Shown here piece by piece: positions 6,911 through 14,436 of a DNA stretch of 20,303 nt (the first letter of the stretch is position 1; each line of letters opens with the position of its first letter). This DNA is from Croceicoccus sp. (GTDB lineage Bacteria > Pseudomonadota > Alphaproteobacteria > Sphingomonadales > Sphingomonadaceae): contig JAPYSD010000010.1 of NCBI GenBank assembly GCA_029936705.1, forward strand, positions 1 to 20,303, read 5' to 3'. A program made the translations under genes and the position numbers. The notes beneath the pieces were generated by a model. That model was not told the origin of the DNA. It worked only from the letters and a program-made list of their open reading frames with translations, and ran no database searches.

Positions 6911-8646
6911 TCCGGGCTTTCCGACCGATCGGCGATCTCGGCACGCAGGGCCTTGCGGTCCAGCTTGCCGATCATCGTCTTGGGCAGCTCCTTGCGGATC
7001 ACGACATCGGACAGCCGCTCGTGCTTGCCGACGCGCTCGTTCACCCATGACTTCAGCGTTTCCGCATCGTCGCTGCACCCGCTCTCCAGCGTGACGAAGG
7101 CCTTGGGCACTTCGCCCAGGTAATCGTCGGGCACGCCCACGACCAGCGCCTCGCGCACGCCCGGCCGGTCCAGCAGCACTTCCTCGATCTGACTGGGGAA
7201 GACCTTGAACCCGCCGACCGCGATCATGTCCTTGATGCGGTCGACGATGGCCAGGAACCCGTCCTCGTCGACGGTGGCGACGTCGCCGGTTCGCAGGAAC
7301 CCGTCCTGGAACACGGCGTGCCCCTCGGGCCGGTTCAGATATCCCTGCATGATCTGCGGGCCCTTCACCGCCAGTTCCCCCGGCTCGCCCGGTGCGGCCA
7401 TGCGGGTGGGATCCTCCTTGTCGAGCAGGCGGATGCTGGTGCCGGGAAGAACCTGCCCGATCGTGCCGGGCTTCTCGTCCTCGGGCCGGCCGAACGGATT
7501 GGTCGAGACCACGCCCGAACTCTCGGTCAGGCCATAGCCTTCGACGACATGCGCGCCGGTCATGCTCTCGAACCTCTGCTTCAGCGGCAGGGGCAGGGGG
7601 GCGCCGCCCGATATGCAGACCCTGAGCGAGGTGAAATCGGTGCTGCCGACCGCCGGACAGTCCAGCAGCGCCTGGTACATGGTGGGCACGCCGGGCAGGG
7701 CGGTCGCCTGCGTGCGGCCCAGCGCCTTCAGCGTCTGTTTCGCGTCGAAGCGGGGCAGCATCACGATCATCCCGCCGTTCAGGATCGTGCGGTTCAGCAC
7801 CACCGTGTTGGCGAATACGTGGAACAGCGGCAGCACGCCGATCATCACATCCCGCTCGCCGCGATGCGGATCGATCCGCAGGCTTTGCCGCGCGTTCACC
7901 GTCAGGTTCTGGTGCGAAAGCATCGCGCCCTTGGGCCTGCCGGTTGTGCCGCCGGTATATTGCAGCAGCGCGATATCGGCCGCGGGATCGATGGCGACAG
8001 GCACGGGCTCGCGTGCGTCGCGGGTGAAATCGTCCACCGTCATGATCCGGGGGTCGCGGGGCAGGGCGGTCAGATCGCCGCGTTTCAGCAGCCGCATGGC
8101 CAGCCCCATCCACCACGGCATCATGCCGGGCAGGTCGCCGACCACCAGCCGGTCGACCGCCGAATGGTCCAGCACCTCGATCGCGGTGGGCAGCAACGTG
8201 CTGGAATTGACCGTGAACAGCATGGTCACGCCCGAATCGGCGACCTGCGCGGACAATTCCTCGACCGTGTAGAGCGGCGAGAAGTTCACCGCCGTCGCGC
8301 CCGCGATCATGATGCCGTAATAGGCAGTCAGGTACAGCGGGACATTGGGCAGGAACAGGCCGACCCGGTCGCCCTTGCCGATCCCGGCATGCTGCAGCGC
8401 CGCCGCGATACTGCGCGCCTGTTTCATGGCATCGCGGTAACTGGTGCGCTTGCCGAAGAAATCGGTGACGGGCTCGCCCCCTGCCAGCGCCACGCCGCGG
8501 TCGAACATGTCCGGAACCGAAAGCGGCTTGAACTCGCACTGCCAGTCGACCGGATGGCGATAACGACCGCCCGTGTCGAGCCGCCTGCCATGCGACACCG
8601 GCCATTCGGGCGGCGGCCTGTTCTCCCCGATATTATGTGCATTCAT
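6907..8646 (-). CDS. Long-chain-fatty-acid-CoA ligase (AMP-forming)
   Basis: A 579-residue ANL-superfamily ligase that activates fatty acids as acyl-AMP and then as acyl-CoA, feeding beta-oxidation or lipid synthesis. Motif A (YTGGTTGRPKGAMLSH) begins at residue 230, GYGLTESSG at 370, then FLRTGDVATVDEDGFLAIVDRIKDMI in the hinge and the C-terminal catalytic lysine region LPKTMIGKLDRKALR. The N-terminus carries the DMFDRGVALAGGEP linker usual in FadD-type enzymes. The start is ATG 8646 (MNAHNIGENR), with a weak AAAGG upstream; an open frame extends 30 codons further but has no family-like sequence. The gene converges on the bactofilin gene with a 4-bp overlap. Chain-length preference cannot be read from the sequence. 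FadD is likely, but paralogues exist in this group. Confidence 0.92.
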   Translation of the reverse strand: MNAHNIGENRPPPEWPVSHGRRLDTGGRYRHPVDWQCEFKPLSVPDMFDRGVALAGGEPVTDFFGKRTSYRDAMKQARSIAAALQHAGIGKGDRVGLFLPNVPLYLTAYYGIMIAGATAVNFSPLYTVEELSAQVADSGVTMLFTVNSSTLLPTAIEVLDHSAVDRLVVGDLPGMMPWWMGLAMRLLKRGDLTALPRDPRIMTVDDFTRDAREPVPVAIDPAADIALLQYTGGTTGRPKGAMLSHQNLTVNARQSLRIDPHRGERDVMIGVLPLFHVFANTVVLNRTILNGGMIVMLPRFDAKQTLKALGRTQATALPGVPTMYQALLDCPAVGSTDFTSLRVCISGGAPLPLPLKQRFESMTGAHVVEGYGLTESSGVVSTNPFGRPEDEKPGTIGQVLPGTSIRLLDKEDPTRMAAPGEPGELAVKGPQIMQGYLNRPEGHAVFQDGFLRTGDVATVDEDGFLAIVDRIKDMIAVGGFKVFPSQIEEVLLDRPGVREALVVGVPDDYLGEVPKAFVTLESGCSDDAETLKSWVNERVGKHERLSDVVIRKELPKTMIGKLDRKALRAEIADRSESPD

Positions 8647-8741
8647 GGGCGATAGTGTGCCTTTCGCCCGCGTTTCCGGCAAGATAGCCGCCTCGCAGCT
8701 GCGGGATCGCCTTCGCGATTGCGGCGGCGCCTGCACCGCGC

Positions 8742-8786
8742 AACGAAAAAGGCCCGGCGCGCTGTCGCACCGGGCCTTCTCGTTTC
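8742..8786 (-). terminator. Rho-independent terminator downstream of trcR
   Basis: AAGGCCCGG (8749-8757) pairs with CCGGGCCTT (8770-8778) around a 12-nt loop, and AACGA/TCGTT outside can extend it. On the minus strand the stem runs into TTTTTCGTT. It follows the trcR stop by about 30 nt and closes that unit before the acyl-CoA ligase gene. Confidence 0.85.
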
Positions 8787-8808
8787 ATGCCGCAGATGCG
8801 GGCAGACC

Positions 8809-9513
8809 CTATTCCTCGGGCACGCCATCGGCGCGGCGGGCGGCCAGCCATGCCTCGGCCTCGGCTTCCTGCGCGGCCTCGACCGCGGCGCGGGCAGCGT
8901 CCTCGCGCTCCTTCTTCAGCTCGTCGATCAGCGCCTGGCGGTCGTCGACCAGCCGCGAGTCGGTCACGGGCTCGGTACCCTCGGGCAGGTTCTTGGACGC
9001 CTTGGCGACCGCCGCGTCCAGCTCGCGCTGGGTGCACAGGCCCAGCGTCACCGGGTCCTTGGGATTGATGTTCTGGATGTTCCAGTGCGACCGGTCGCGG
9101 ATCGCGCTGATGGTATTGCGCGTCGTGCCGATCAGCTTGCCGATCTGCGCGTCCGAGATTTCCGGGTGGTTGCGGATCAGCCAGGCGATGCCGTCGGGCT
9201 TGTCCTGCCGCTTGGACACGGGGGTATAGCGCGGCCCCTTGGTGCGCTGGACCTGCACCGGCGCGCGGTGCATCTTCAGCGCGTAATCGGGGTCGTCCTG
9301 GCCCTTCTCGATCTCTTCATGGGTCAGTTCTCCCGCGCGGACGGGATCGCGGCCGGTATATTTCGAACCGGCCAGATCGTCGGCCATCGCCTGCACTTCC
9401 AGCATGTGGAGTCCGCAGAACGCGGCGATCTGTTCGAACGTGAGGCCGGTGTTGTCGATCAGCCAGCTGGCAGTCGCGTGCGGCATCAGCGGAGTGGCCT
9501 GTTTCGTGCTCAC
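8809..9513 (-). CDS. trcR: Cell-cycle transcriptional regulator TrcR (DUF1013)
   Basis: A 234-residue alphaproteobacterial DUF1013 protein. Recognisable blocks are MPHATASWLIDNTGLTFEQI with AAFCGLHMLEVQAMADD near the N-terminus, and a second helix-turn-helix-like segment IAWLIRNHPEISDAQIGKLI with GTTRNTISAIRDRSHW. The C-terminal 50 residues are a charged Ala/Glu coiled coil. In Caulobacter this family associates with RNA polymerase and affects cell-cycle promoters; that role is carried over by homology. I prefer GTG 9513 (VSTKQATPLMP), which has AAAGG 8 nt upstream and fits relatives. ATG 9531 adds six residues and is the alternative. A terminator follows. It is likely a single-gene unit. Confidence 0.9.
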   Translation of the reverse strand: MSTKQATPLMPHATASWLIDNTGLTFEQIAAFCGLHMLEVQAMADDLAGSKYTGRDPVRAGELTHEEIEKGQDDPDYALKMHRAPVQVQRTKGPRYTPVSKRQDKPDGIAWLIRNHPEISDAQIGKLIGTTRNTISAIRDRSHWNIQNINPKDPVTLGLCTQRELDAAVAKASKNLPEGTEPVTDSRLVDDRQALIDELKKEREDAARAAVEAAQEAEAEAWLAARRADGVPEE

Positions 9514-9590
9514 GAAGTGAACCTTTCGCATGGGCCCCGTGGCGCGGGCCGGACCTTCTTGTCAGGAGAAATCCGGCGATGCGCGGGGCG

Positions 9591-9630
9591 GAAAAACGAT
9601 AAGGGCCGCCCCTTACCGGAGCGGCCGCTT
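9591..9630 (-). terminator. Probable terminator downstream of the glutathione transferase gene
   Basis: GGCCGC (9604-9609) can pair with GCGGCC (9621-9626). On the minus strand the stem is followed after CTTATCG by TTTTT. It lies between the glutathione transferase stop and the trcR start. The T-run is set off from the stem by several bases, so it is weaker than the others. Confidence 0.5.
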
Positions 9631-9691
9631 GCCTTTCGCGTCTAGGCTATCCCGCCCATGCAGGCAAGGGGTTCCCGCGTAACGCGCCGAT

Positions 9692-10321
9692 TCAGCGCTC
9701 CATCGCTTCGAATCGGGGCAGGGCGCGCATGCGGTCGATCCAGCCGCGGATCGCGCGGTGACCGTCCAGCGCAAAGCCGCCTTCGTGCGCGACGTGCGTA
9801 TAGGCGAACAGCGCGATATCGGCGAGCGAACAGCCACCGCCCACGAACCAGTCGCGCCCTGCCAGGTGCCGCTCCATCAGCGCCAGCGCCGCTTCGCCGC
9901 CGCTGCGCTTCATCGCCATCAGGCCGCGCTGCTCATCCGACAGGTTCGCTTCGCCCAGCACGTGCAGCCAATAGCGCATCGTCGCGATATTGGGTTCGTG
10001 CTGGTATTGTTCGAAGAACATCCAGCGCAGCATGGAAGCGCGTTTGAACCGGTCGGCGGGTATCAGCTCCGACCCGTCGGCCAGGTAGAAACAGGCGGCA
10101 TTGCTTTCGGGCAAAAAGCGATTCCCCGCCTGCAGCACCGGGATGCGGCCATTGGCATCGACCTCGGCCAGGAACTGCCCGGTCCGCGTTTCCCCTTTGG
10201 TGATGTCGTAGAAGCGGCGTTCCAGTGCCATGCCCAGCAGCGCCGCCGTCAGCCTGATCTTGTAGCAATTGCCGCTGACGGGATCCTCGTGAAGGATCAG
10301 CGGGGAGGGGAGTGCGTCCAC
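9692..10321 (-). CDS. Glutathione S-transferase family protein
   Basis: A 209-residue GST-fold protein. The N-terminal thioredoxin-like domain shows HEDPVSGNCYKIRLTAALLG (likely active-site region), GRIPVLQ with the cis-proline, and LPESNAACFYLA, where Glu-Ser binds the glutathione gamma-glutamyl group. The C-terminal helical domain has CSLADIALFAYTH, with the conserved Asp of the N-capping box, and ends with IDRMRALPRFEAMER. The start is GTG 10321 (VDALPSP), with AAAGG about 9 nt upstream; a longer open frame runs back into the upstream gene but overlaps it in another register. It follows the quinone oxidoreductase gene by 11 nt, so the two are probably co-transcribed and may share a detoxification role. 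The substrate is unknown. Confidence 0.9.
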   Translation of the reverse strand: MDALPSPLILHEDPVSGNCYKIRLTAALLGMALERRFYDITKGETRTGQFLAEVDANGRIPVLQAGNRFLPESNAACFYLADGSELIPADRFKRASMLRWMFFEQYQHEPNIATMRYWLHVLGEANLSDEQRGLMAMKRSGGEAALALMERHLAGRDWFVGGGCSLADIALFAYTHVAHEGGFALDGHRAIRGWIDRMRALPRFEAMER

Positions 10322-10332
10322 CGATCCGCCTT

Positions 10333-11364
10333 TCAATCCATGGTCAGCACGACCTTGCCTATATGATCCTCGTCCATCCGCCGGTGCGCGTCGGCGGCGC
10401 GGTCCAGCGGATAGGTCGAATCCATCGCCGGGCGCAATTGCCCGCTGGTGACAAAGGGCCAGACCTCGCGCCGGATCTCGTCCGCCACCGCCGCCTTGAA
10501 CCCGGCGGAACGCGGGCGCAGGGTCGATCCGGTCAGCATCAGCCGCTTCGTCAGGATCTTGTGCATCGGGATCTCGGCCTTCACGCCGCCCTGGACCGCG
10601 ATGGTCACGTGGCGCCCGTCCTCGGCCATGCAGGCAATGTTGCGCGCGACATAATCGCCCGAGATCATGTCGAGCACCACGTCGACGCCGCGTCCGTCCG
10701 TGATGCGCTTCACCTCCTCGACGAAGTCGCTGGTCTTGTAGTTGATCGCATGTTGCGCGCCCATTTCGCGCGCGGCCTCGCACTTGGTGTCGCTGCCGCA
10801 AGTGACGATTATGGTCACGCCGAACAGGCCCGCCAGCTTGATCGCCATCGTTCCGATCCCGCTGGTGCCGCCGTGGACCAGCAGCCAGTCCCCCTCGTCC
10901 GCCATGCCGCGTTCGAAGACGTTGCTCCACACGGTGAACAGCGTCTCGGGCAGCGCGGCGGCTTCCTCCATCGACAGGCCGTCGGGCACGGGCAGGCAGT
11001 GATCAGCCCTGGCCAGGCAATATTCCGCATAGCCGCCGCCCACCACCAGCGCGCACTTGCGCGTGCCCAGCAGTTCGGGATCGACGCCGTCGCCGATCGC
11101 GGCGACCGTGCCCGCCACTTCCAGGCCCGGCGTAGCGGGCGCACCGTCGGGCGGGGGGTACATGCCCTTGCGCTGCATGACGTCGGGCCGGTTTACGCCC
11201 GCGGCAGATACGCGCAGCAGCACTTCCCCGGCGCCGGGCACGGGCGTGTCGATCCGGCGCGGGACCAGCACGTCGGGTCCGCCCCCCTTGCCGTCCTCGC
11301 CTTCGATGGCGATGGCTTTCATCTGGCCGGGAATCTGCGAACTGCTGCTGGCGATATCTGTCAC
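10333..11364 (-). CDS. NAD(P)H-quinone oxidoreductase, zinc-independent MDR family (QOR/PIG3-like)
   Basis: A 343-residue medium-chain dehydrogenase/reductase. After the GroES-like half (VLLRVSAAGVNRPDVMQRKG, TPGLEVAGTV), the Rossmann half has WLLVHGGTSGIGTMAIKLAG (NADPH site, glycines at about 165-172). No structural zinc cysteine cluster is present, as expected for quinone oxidoreductases of the PIG3 type, and the C-terminus IGKVVLTMD is typical. I prefer GTG 11364, giving (M)TDIASSSSQ, because AGGGG lies 5 nt upstream. GTG 11370 and ATG 11322 (MKAIAIE) are possible. It leads the glutathione transferase gene by 11 nt. The upstream region is shared with the divergent DUF1192 gene. Confidence 0.9.
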   Translation of the reverse strand: MTDIASSSSQIPGQMKAIAIEGEDGKGGGPDVLVPRRIDTPVPGAGEVLLRVSAAGVNRPDVMQRKGMYPPPDGAPATPGLEVAGTVAAIGDGVDPELLGTRKCALVVGGGYAEYCLARADHCLPVPDGLSMEEAAALPETLFTVWSNVFERGMADEGDWLLVHGGTSGIGTMAIKLAGLFGVTIIVTCGSDTKCEAAREMGAQHAINYKTSDFVEEVKRITDGRGVDVVLDMISGDYVARNIACMAEDGRHVTIAVQGGVKAEIPMHKILTKRLMLTGSTLRPRSAGFKAAVADEIRREVWPFVTSGQLRPAMDSTYPLDRAADAHRRMDEDHIGKVVLTMD

Positions 11365-11464
11365 GTCCACCCCTGATTCGGCGCCTGCCCTGCGACCTGC
11401 TGGCCGGATCGCGGCGCGTTCCCCGCGTGGCCCCGTGCAGGCTGTGGATTTTCCTCCACCGGCA

Positions 11465-11478
11465 TGCGGTTAACCGCA
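11465..11478. repeat. Perfect 14-bp palindrome TGCGGTTAACCGCA
   Basis: The sequence is its own reverse complement and is centred on GTTAAC. It lies in the 160-bp divergent region between the quinone oxidoreductase and DUF1192 genes, 46 bp before the DUF1192 start. Its position fits a regulator binding site serving one or both genes. It contains TTAACC, part of the CtrA half-site, but the usual second TTAA at 7-bp spacing is absent. Confidence 0.4.
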
Positions 11479-11485
11479 AGGTGCA

Positions 11486-11513
11486 TTGACAGCAAGGCAA
11501 ACAGCGGCATGAT
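11486..11513 (+). promoter_or_regulatory. Possible sigma70 promoter of the DUF1192 gene
   Basis: TTGACA (11486-11491) is a perfect -35 and is followed after 16 nt by CATGAT (11508-11513), 4 of 6 bases to the -10 consensus. The start codon is only 11 nt further, so the transcript would have almost no leader. That fits the absence of a clear ribosome site before the gene. Confidence 0.35.
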
Positions 11514-11524
11514 CGCTTATTGCA

Positions 11525-11746
11525 ATGTTCGATGACGATCGCCCCCGGCCGGCTGGCCACCCCGGCGAACTCGCGACCCGCCTCGCGAGTGAGAACCTCG
11601 ACCCGCTTTCGCTGGACGAGCTGGAACAGCGCATCGCCTTGCTGGAACTGGAAATCGCCCGGACCCGATCCCATATGGACCGGGCGGACAAGCACCGCCG
11701 TGCTGCCGAAGCTCTCTTCGGATCGCCGGAGAAGCCGCCAGCATGA
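11525..11746 (+). CDS. DUF1192 family small coiled-coil protein
   Basis: A 73-residue protein of the alphaproteobacterial DUF1192 family, whose function is not known. The signature is the stretch ENLDPLSLDELEQRIALLEL, followed by EIARTRSHMDRADKHRRAA. Leu/Ile spacing there fits one heptad-repeat helix over about residues 28-65, with a charged, Pro-rich N-terminus and a short KPPA tail. No signal peptide or membrane segment is present. It stands alone, about 240 bp before clpA on the same strand and divergent from the quinone oxidoreductase gene. No Shine-Dalgarno is evident. Confidence 0.85.
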   Translation: MFDDDRPRPAGHPGELATRLASENLDPLSLDELEQRIALLELEIARTRSHMDRADKHRRAAEALFGSPEKPPA

Positions 11747-11930
11747 TCGCCCGCGCCGCCTTCGCCCGATTGGACCGGGCCGAACAGATGGCGGCGCTTA
11801 TCGTTGCAACACCGACTGCAAGCCACGATTCGGCCGCGCCACTGCGCGAAAGACGCCGGTCCCGCAGCCGACAGACCCGCGATTGCAGACGGGGCACCAG
11901 TCGCCTCGCGTTAACGCTTTCGCCTTACGT

Positions 11931-11950
11931 TCATGGGCAAGGTCCCATGA
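11931..11950. repeat. Inverted repeat TCATGGG-N6-CCCATGA upstream of clpA
   Basis: Perfect 7-bp arms with a 6-nt spacer, ending 39 bp before the clpA start codon. It could be an operator, or a hairpin in the clpA leader. It is not followed by a T-run, so it is not an obvious terminator, and it does not match the CIRCE element. A second small palindrome, GCGTTAACGC, lies at 11908-11917. Confidence 0.4.
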
Positions 11951-11989
11951 TCGCGACTCCGGTTCCCTTTGGATAGGAAATAGCGCCCA

Positions 11990-14383
11990 ATGCCATCTTT
12001 TGCCCAGAGCCTCGAAAAGACGCTTCACACCGCGCTCGCCAATGCGGCAGAGCGCGCGCATGAATATGCGACTCTGGAACATCTTCTTCTCGCCCTGATC
12101 GAGGATGAGGACGCCGCGCAGGTCATGGAAGCCTGCGGCGTCGAGCTTCCCGAGCTGACCGGCGTGGTGAAACAGTACCTGGACCAGGAATACCAGTCGC
12201 TGAAAACCAGCGAAAAGGCCGATCCTTCGCCCACCGCGGGATTCCAGCGTGTGATCCAGCGCGCGATCCTGCACGTGCAGTCGAGCGGCAAGGACACCGT
12301 CACCGGCGCGAACGTGCTGGTCGCGCTGTTTTCCGAACGCGATTCCTATGCGGTCTATTTCCTGCAGCAGCAGGACATGAGCCGGCTGGACGCGGTTTCG
12401 TACATCAGCCACGGCATCGGCAAGACCGGCAAGCAGGTCGAGCAGCGCTCCGCCAAGGGATCCGAGGAGGACCCCAAGGCCGAGGAACGCGCCGAGCAGG
12501 GTGCGAAGAACAAGAAGGATTCGGCGCTCGACCAGTTCACGGTCAACCTCAACACCAAGGCGCTGGCCGGCAAGGTCGATCCGCTGATCGGGCGCGGGCC
12601 CGAAGTGGACCGTACGATCCAGATCCTGTGCCGCCGGTCCAAGAACAACCCGCTCTACGTGGGCGATCCCGGCGTTGGCAAGACCGCCATCGCCGAAGGC
12701 CTGGCCCGCAAGATCGTCGAGGGCGACGTGCCCGAGGTGCTGGCCGAAGCGGTCATCTACTCGCTCGACATGGGCGCGCTGCTGGCGGGCACCCGCTATC
12801 GCGGTGATTTCGAGGAGCGGCTGAAGCAGGTCGTTTCCGAGCTTGAAAAGATGCCCGAGGCGATCCTGTTCATCGACGAAATCCACACCGTCATCGGTGC
12901 GGGCGCGACCAGCGGCGGCGCGATGGATGCCTCCAACCTGCTCAAGCCCGCGCTGTCGTCGGGTGCGATCCGCTGCGTGGGGTCGACCACCTACAAGGAG
13001 TTCCGCAACCACTTTGAAAAGGACCGCGCCCTGCTGCGCCGGTTCCAGAAGATCGACGTGAACGAACCCACGGTCGAGGACACGATCAAGATCCTGCGCG
13101 GCCTGCGTTCGGCGTTCGAGGAACACCACCAAGTCAAGTACACGCCCGACGCGATCAAGACCGCGGTCGAGCTGTCGGCCCGCTACATCAACGACCGCAA
13201 GCTGCCCGACAAGGCGATCGACGTGATCGACGAGGTGGGCGCGATGCAGATGCTGGTCCCGCCCAGCCGCCGCAAGAAGACGATCACCGCTCGCGAGATC
13301 GAGAAGGTGATCTCGACCATGGCGCGCATCCCGGCGAAATCGGTGTCCAAGGACGACAAGAAGGCGCTGGAAAACCTGGAACGCGACCTCAAGCAGGTGG
13401 TGTTCGGGCAGGACAAGGCGATCGAGGTGCTGTCCACCGCGATGAAGCTGTCGCGCGCCGGGCTGCGCGATGCGGACAAGCCGATCGGCTCGTTCCTGTT
13501 CAGCGGACCCACCGGCGTCGGCAAGACCGAGGTGGCGCGCCAGCTGGCCGACATCATGGGTATTCCGCTGCAGCGTTTCGACATGTCGGAATACATGGAG
13601 CGGCACTCGGTCTCGCGCCTGATCGGTGCGCCTCCGGGCTATGTCGGCTTCGACCAGGGCGGTCTGCTCACCGATGCCATCGACCAGCAGCCGCATTGCG
13701 TGTTGCTGCTGGACGAGATCGAGAAGGCGCATCCCGACCTGTTCAACATCCTGCTGCAGGTCATGGATAACGGGCGGCTGACCGACCATCACGGCAAGAC
13801 GGTCGATTTCCGCAATGTCGTCCTGATCATGACGACCAATGCGGGCGCGGCGGACATGGCGCGCAACGGCATCGGCTTTGGCGATATCTCAAAAGCGGAC
13901 GCCGGCGACGAGGCCGTGAAGAAGATGTTCAGCCCCGAGTTCCGCAACCGTCTAGATGCGATCGTGCCGTTTGCCTATCTGGGCAAGGAGATCGTCAGCC
14001 GGGTGGTCGACAAGTTCATCCTTCAGCTGGAACTGCAGCTGGCGGACCAGAACGTCCATATCCAGTTCGACGGCGATGCCCGCGGCTGGCTGGCAGAGCG
14101 CGGCTATGACCGGCTCTATGGCGCGCGTCCGATGGGCCGCGTGATCCAGGAGAAGGTGAAGCAGCCGCTGGCCGAGGAACTGCTGTTCGGCAAGCTGTCC
14201 GCGGGCGGCGAGGTGCATGTCAGCACCAGGGAAGGCGAGGACGGCAAGCCCGAACTCGCGTTCGAGCTGACCCCGGCACCGCCCAAGATCGTCAAGCGCC
14301 GCAAGAAGAAGGCTGCGCCCAAGAAGACGGCCGACAAGCCCGAGGGTTCGGCCGAATCGGACGAGGACGCGGGCAAGAGCTGA
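11990..14383 (+). CDS. clpA: ATP-dependent Clp protease ATP-binding subunit ClpA
   Basis: A 797-residue class I Clp ATPase that unfolds substrates and feeds them to ClpP. An N-domain (residues 1-145, FAQSLEKTLHTALANAAERA to the second repeat) binds the adaptor ClpS. The first AAA domain has Walker A GDPGVGKT at 225-232 and Walker B ILFIDE at 292-297. The second has Walker A GPTGVGKT at 506-513 and Walker B VLLLDE at 571-576. IGF at 628-630 is the ClpP-docking loop, so this is ClpA and not ClpB. No ClpB-type middle coiled coil is present. The last 40 residues are an extra tail, first Lys/Arg-rich (KRRKKKAAPKK), then acidic. The start ATG 11990 has GGATAGGA about 11 nt upstream. No clpS is adjacent in this window. 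A terminator follows. Confidence 0.97.
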   Translation: MPSFAQSLEKTLHTALANAAERAHEYATLEHLLLALIEDEDAAQVMEACGVELPELTGVVKQYLDQEYQSLKTSEKADPSPTAGFQRVIQRAILHVQSSGKDTVTGANVLVALFSERDSYAVYFLQQQDMSRLDAVSYISHGIGKTGKQVEQRSAKGSEEDPKAEERAEQGAKNKKDSALDQFTVNLNTKALAGKVDPLIGRGPEVDRTIQILCRRSKNNPLYVGDPGVGKTAIAEGLARKIVEGDVPEVLAEAVIYSLDMGALLAGTRYRGDFEERLKQVVSELEKMPEAILFIDEIHTVIGAGATSGGAMDASNLLKPALSSGAIRCVGSTTYKEFRNHFEKDRALLRRFQKIDVNEPTVEDTIKILRGLRSAFEEHHQVKYTPDAIKTAVELSARYINDRKLPDKAIDVIDEVGAMQMLVPPSRRKKTITAREIEKVISTMARIPAKSVSKDDKKALENLERDLKQVVFGQDKAIEVLSTAMKLSRAGLRDADKPIGSFLFSGPTGVGKTEVARQLADIMGIPLQRFDMSEYMERHSVSRLIGAPPGYVGFDQGGLLTDAIDQQPHCVLLLDEIEKAHPDLFNILLQVMDNGRLTDHHGKTVDFRNVVLIMTTNAGAADMARNGIGFGDISKADAGDEAVKKMFSPEFRNRLDAIVPFAYLGKEIVSRVVDKFILQLELQLADQNVHIQFDGDARGWLAERGYDRLYGARPMGRVIQEKVKQPLAEELLFGKLSAGGEVHVSTREGEDGKPELAFELTPAPPKIVKRRKKKAAPKKTADKPEGSAESDEDAGKS

Positions 14384-14405
14384 GCGTCACGGCAACCGAA
14401 ACGAG

Positions 14406-14436
14406 AGAGGGCGGTCCCGCGGGGCCGCCCTTTTTC
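14406..14436 (+). terminator. Rho-independent terminator of clpA
   Basis: GGGCGG (14409-14414) pairs with CCGCCC (14425-14430), with an inner CCC-GC-GGG, and the stem is followed by TTTTT. It lies 23 nt after the clpA stop and touches the stop codon of the convergent coaE. On the minus strand the run after the stem is TCTCTCGTTT, so it may also stop coaE transcripts. Confidence 0.9.

Noticed and set aside
6407..8605. A 732-codon minus-strand frame overlapping the acyl-CoA ligase and bactofilin genes
   Set aside because: The frame is an out-of-register reading of the ligase gene that continues antisense to the bactofilin gene, with low-complexity Arg/Gly/Ala content. The ligase frame has clear motifs throughout.
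11931..11950. A heat-shock CIRCE element or terminator at the inverted repeat before clpA
   Set aside because: The arms do not match TTAGCACTC/GAGTGCTAA and no T-run follows, so neither label is supported.
11743..11976. A 77-codon plus-strand frame overlapping the DUF1192 stop by ATGA and reaching near clpA
   Set aside because: The ATGA overlap is suggestive, but the product turns into an Arg/Ser-rich low-complexity sequence, crosses the inverted repeat at 11931-11950 and resembles no family I know. I treat 11747-11989 as non-coding leader of clpA, with some doubt.
11798..13792. A 664-codon open frame on the minus strand opposite clpA
   Set aside because: Its product is rich in Arg, His, Gln and Asp without a recognisable domain, and it mirrors clpA codon positions. 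Such antisense frames are usual in GC-rich genes.
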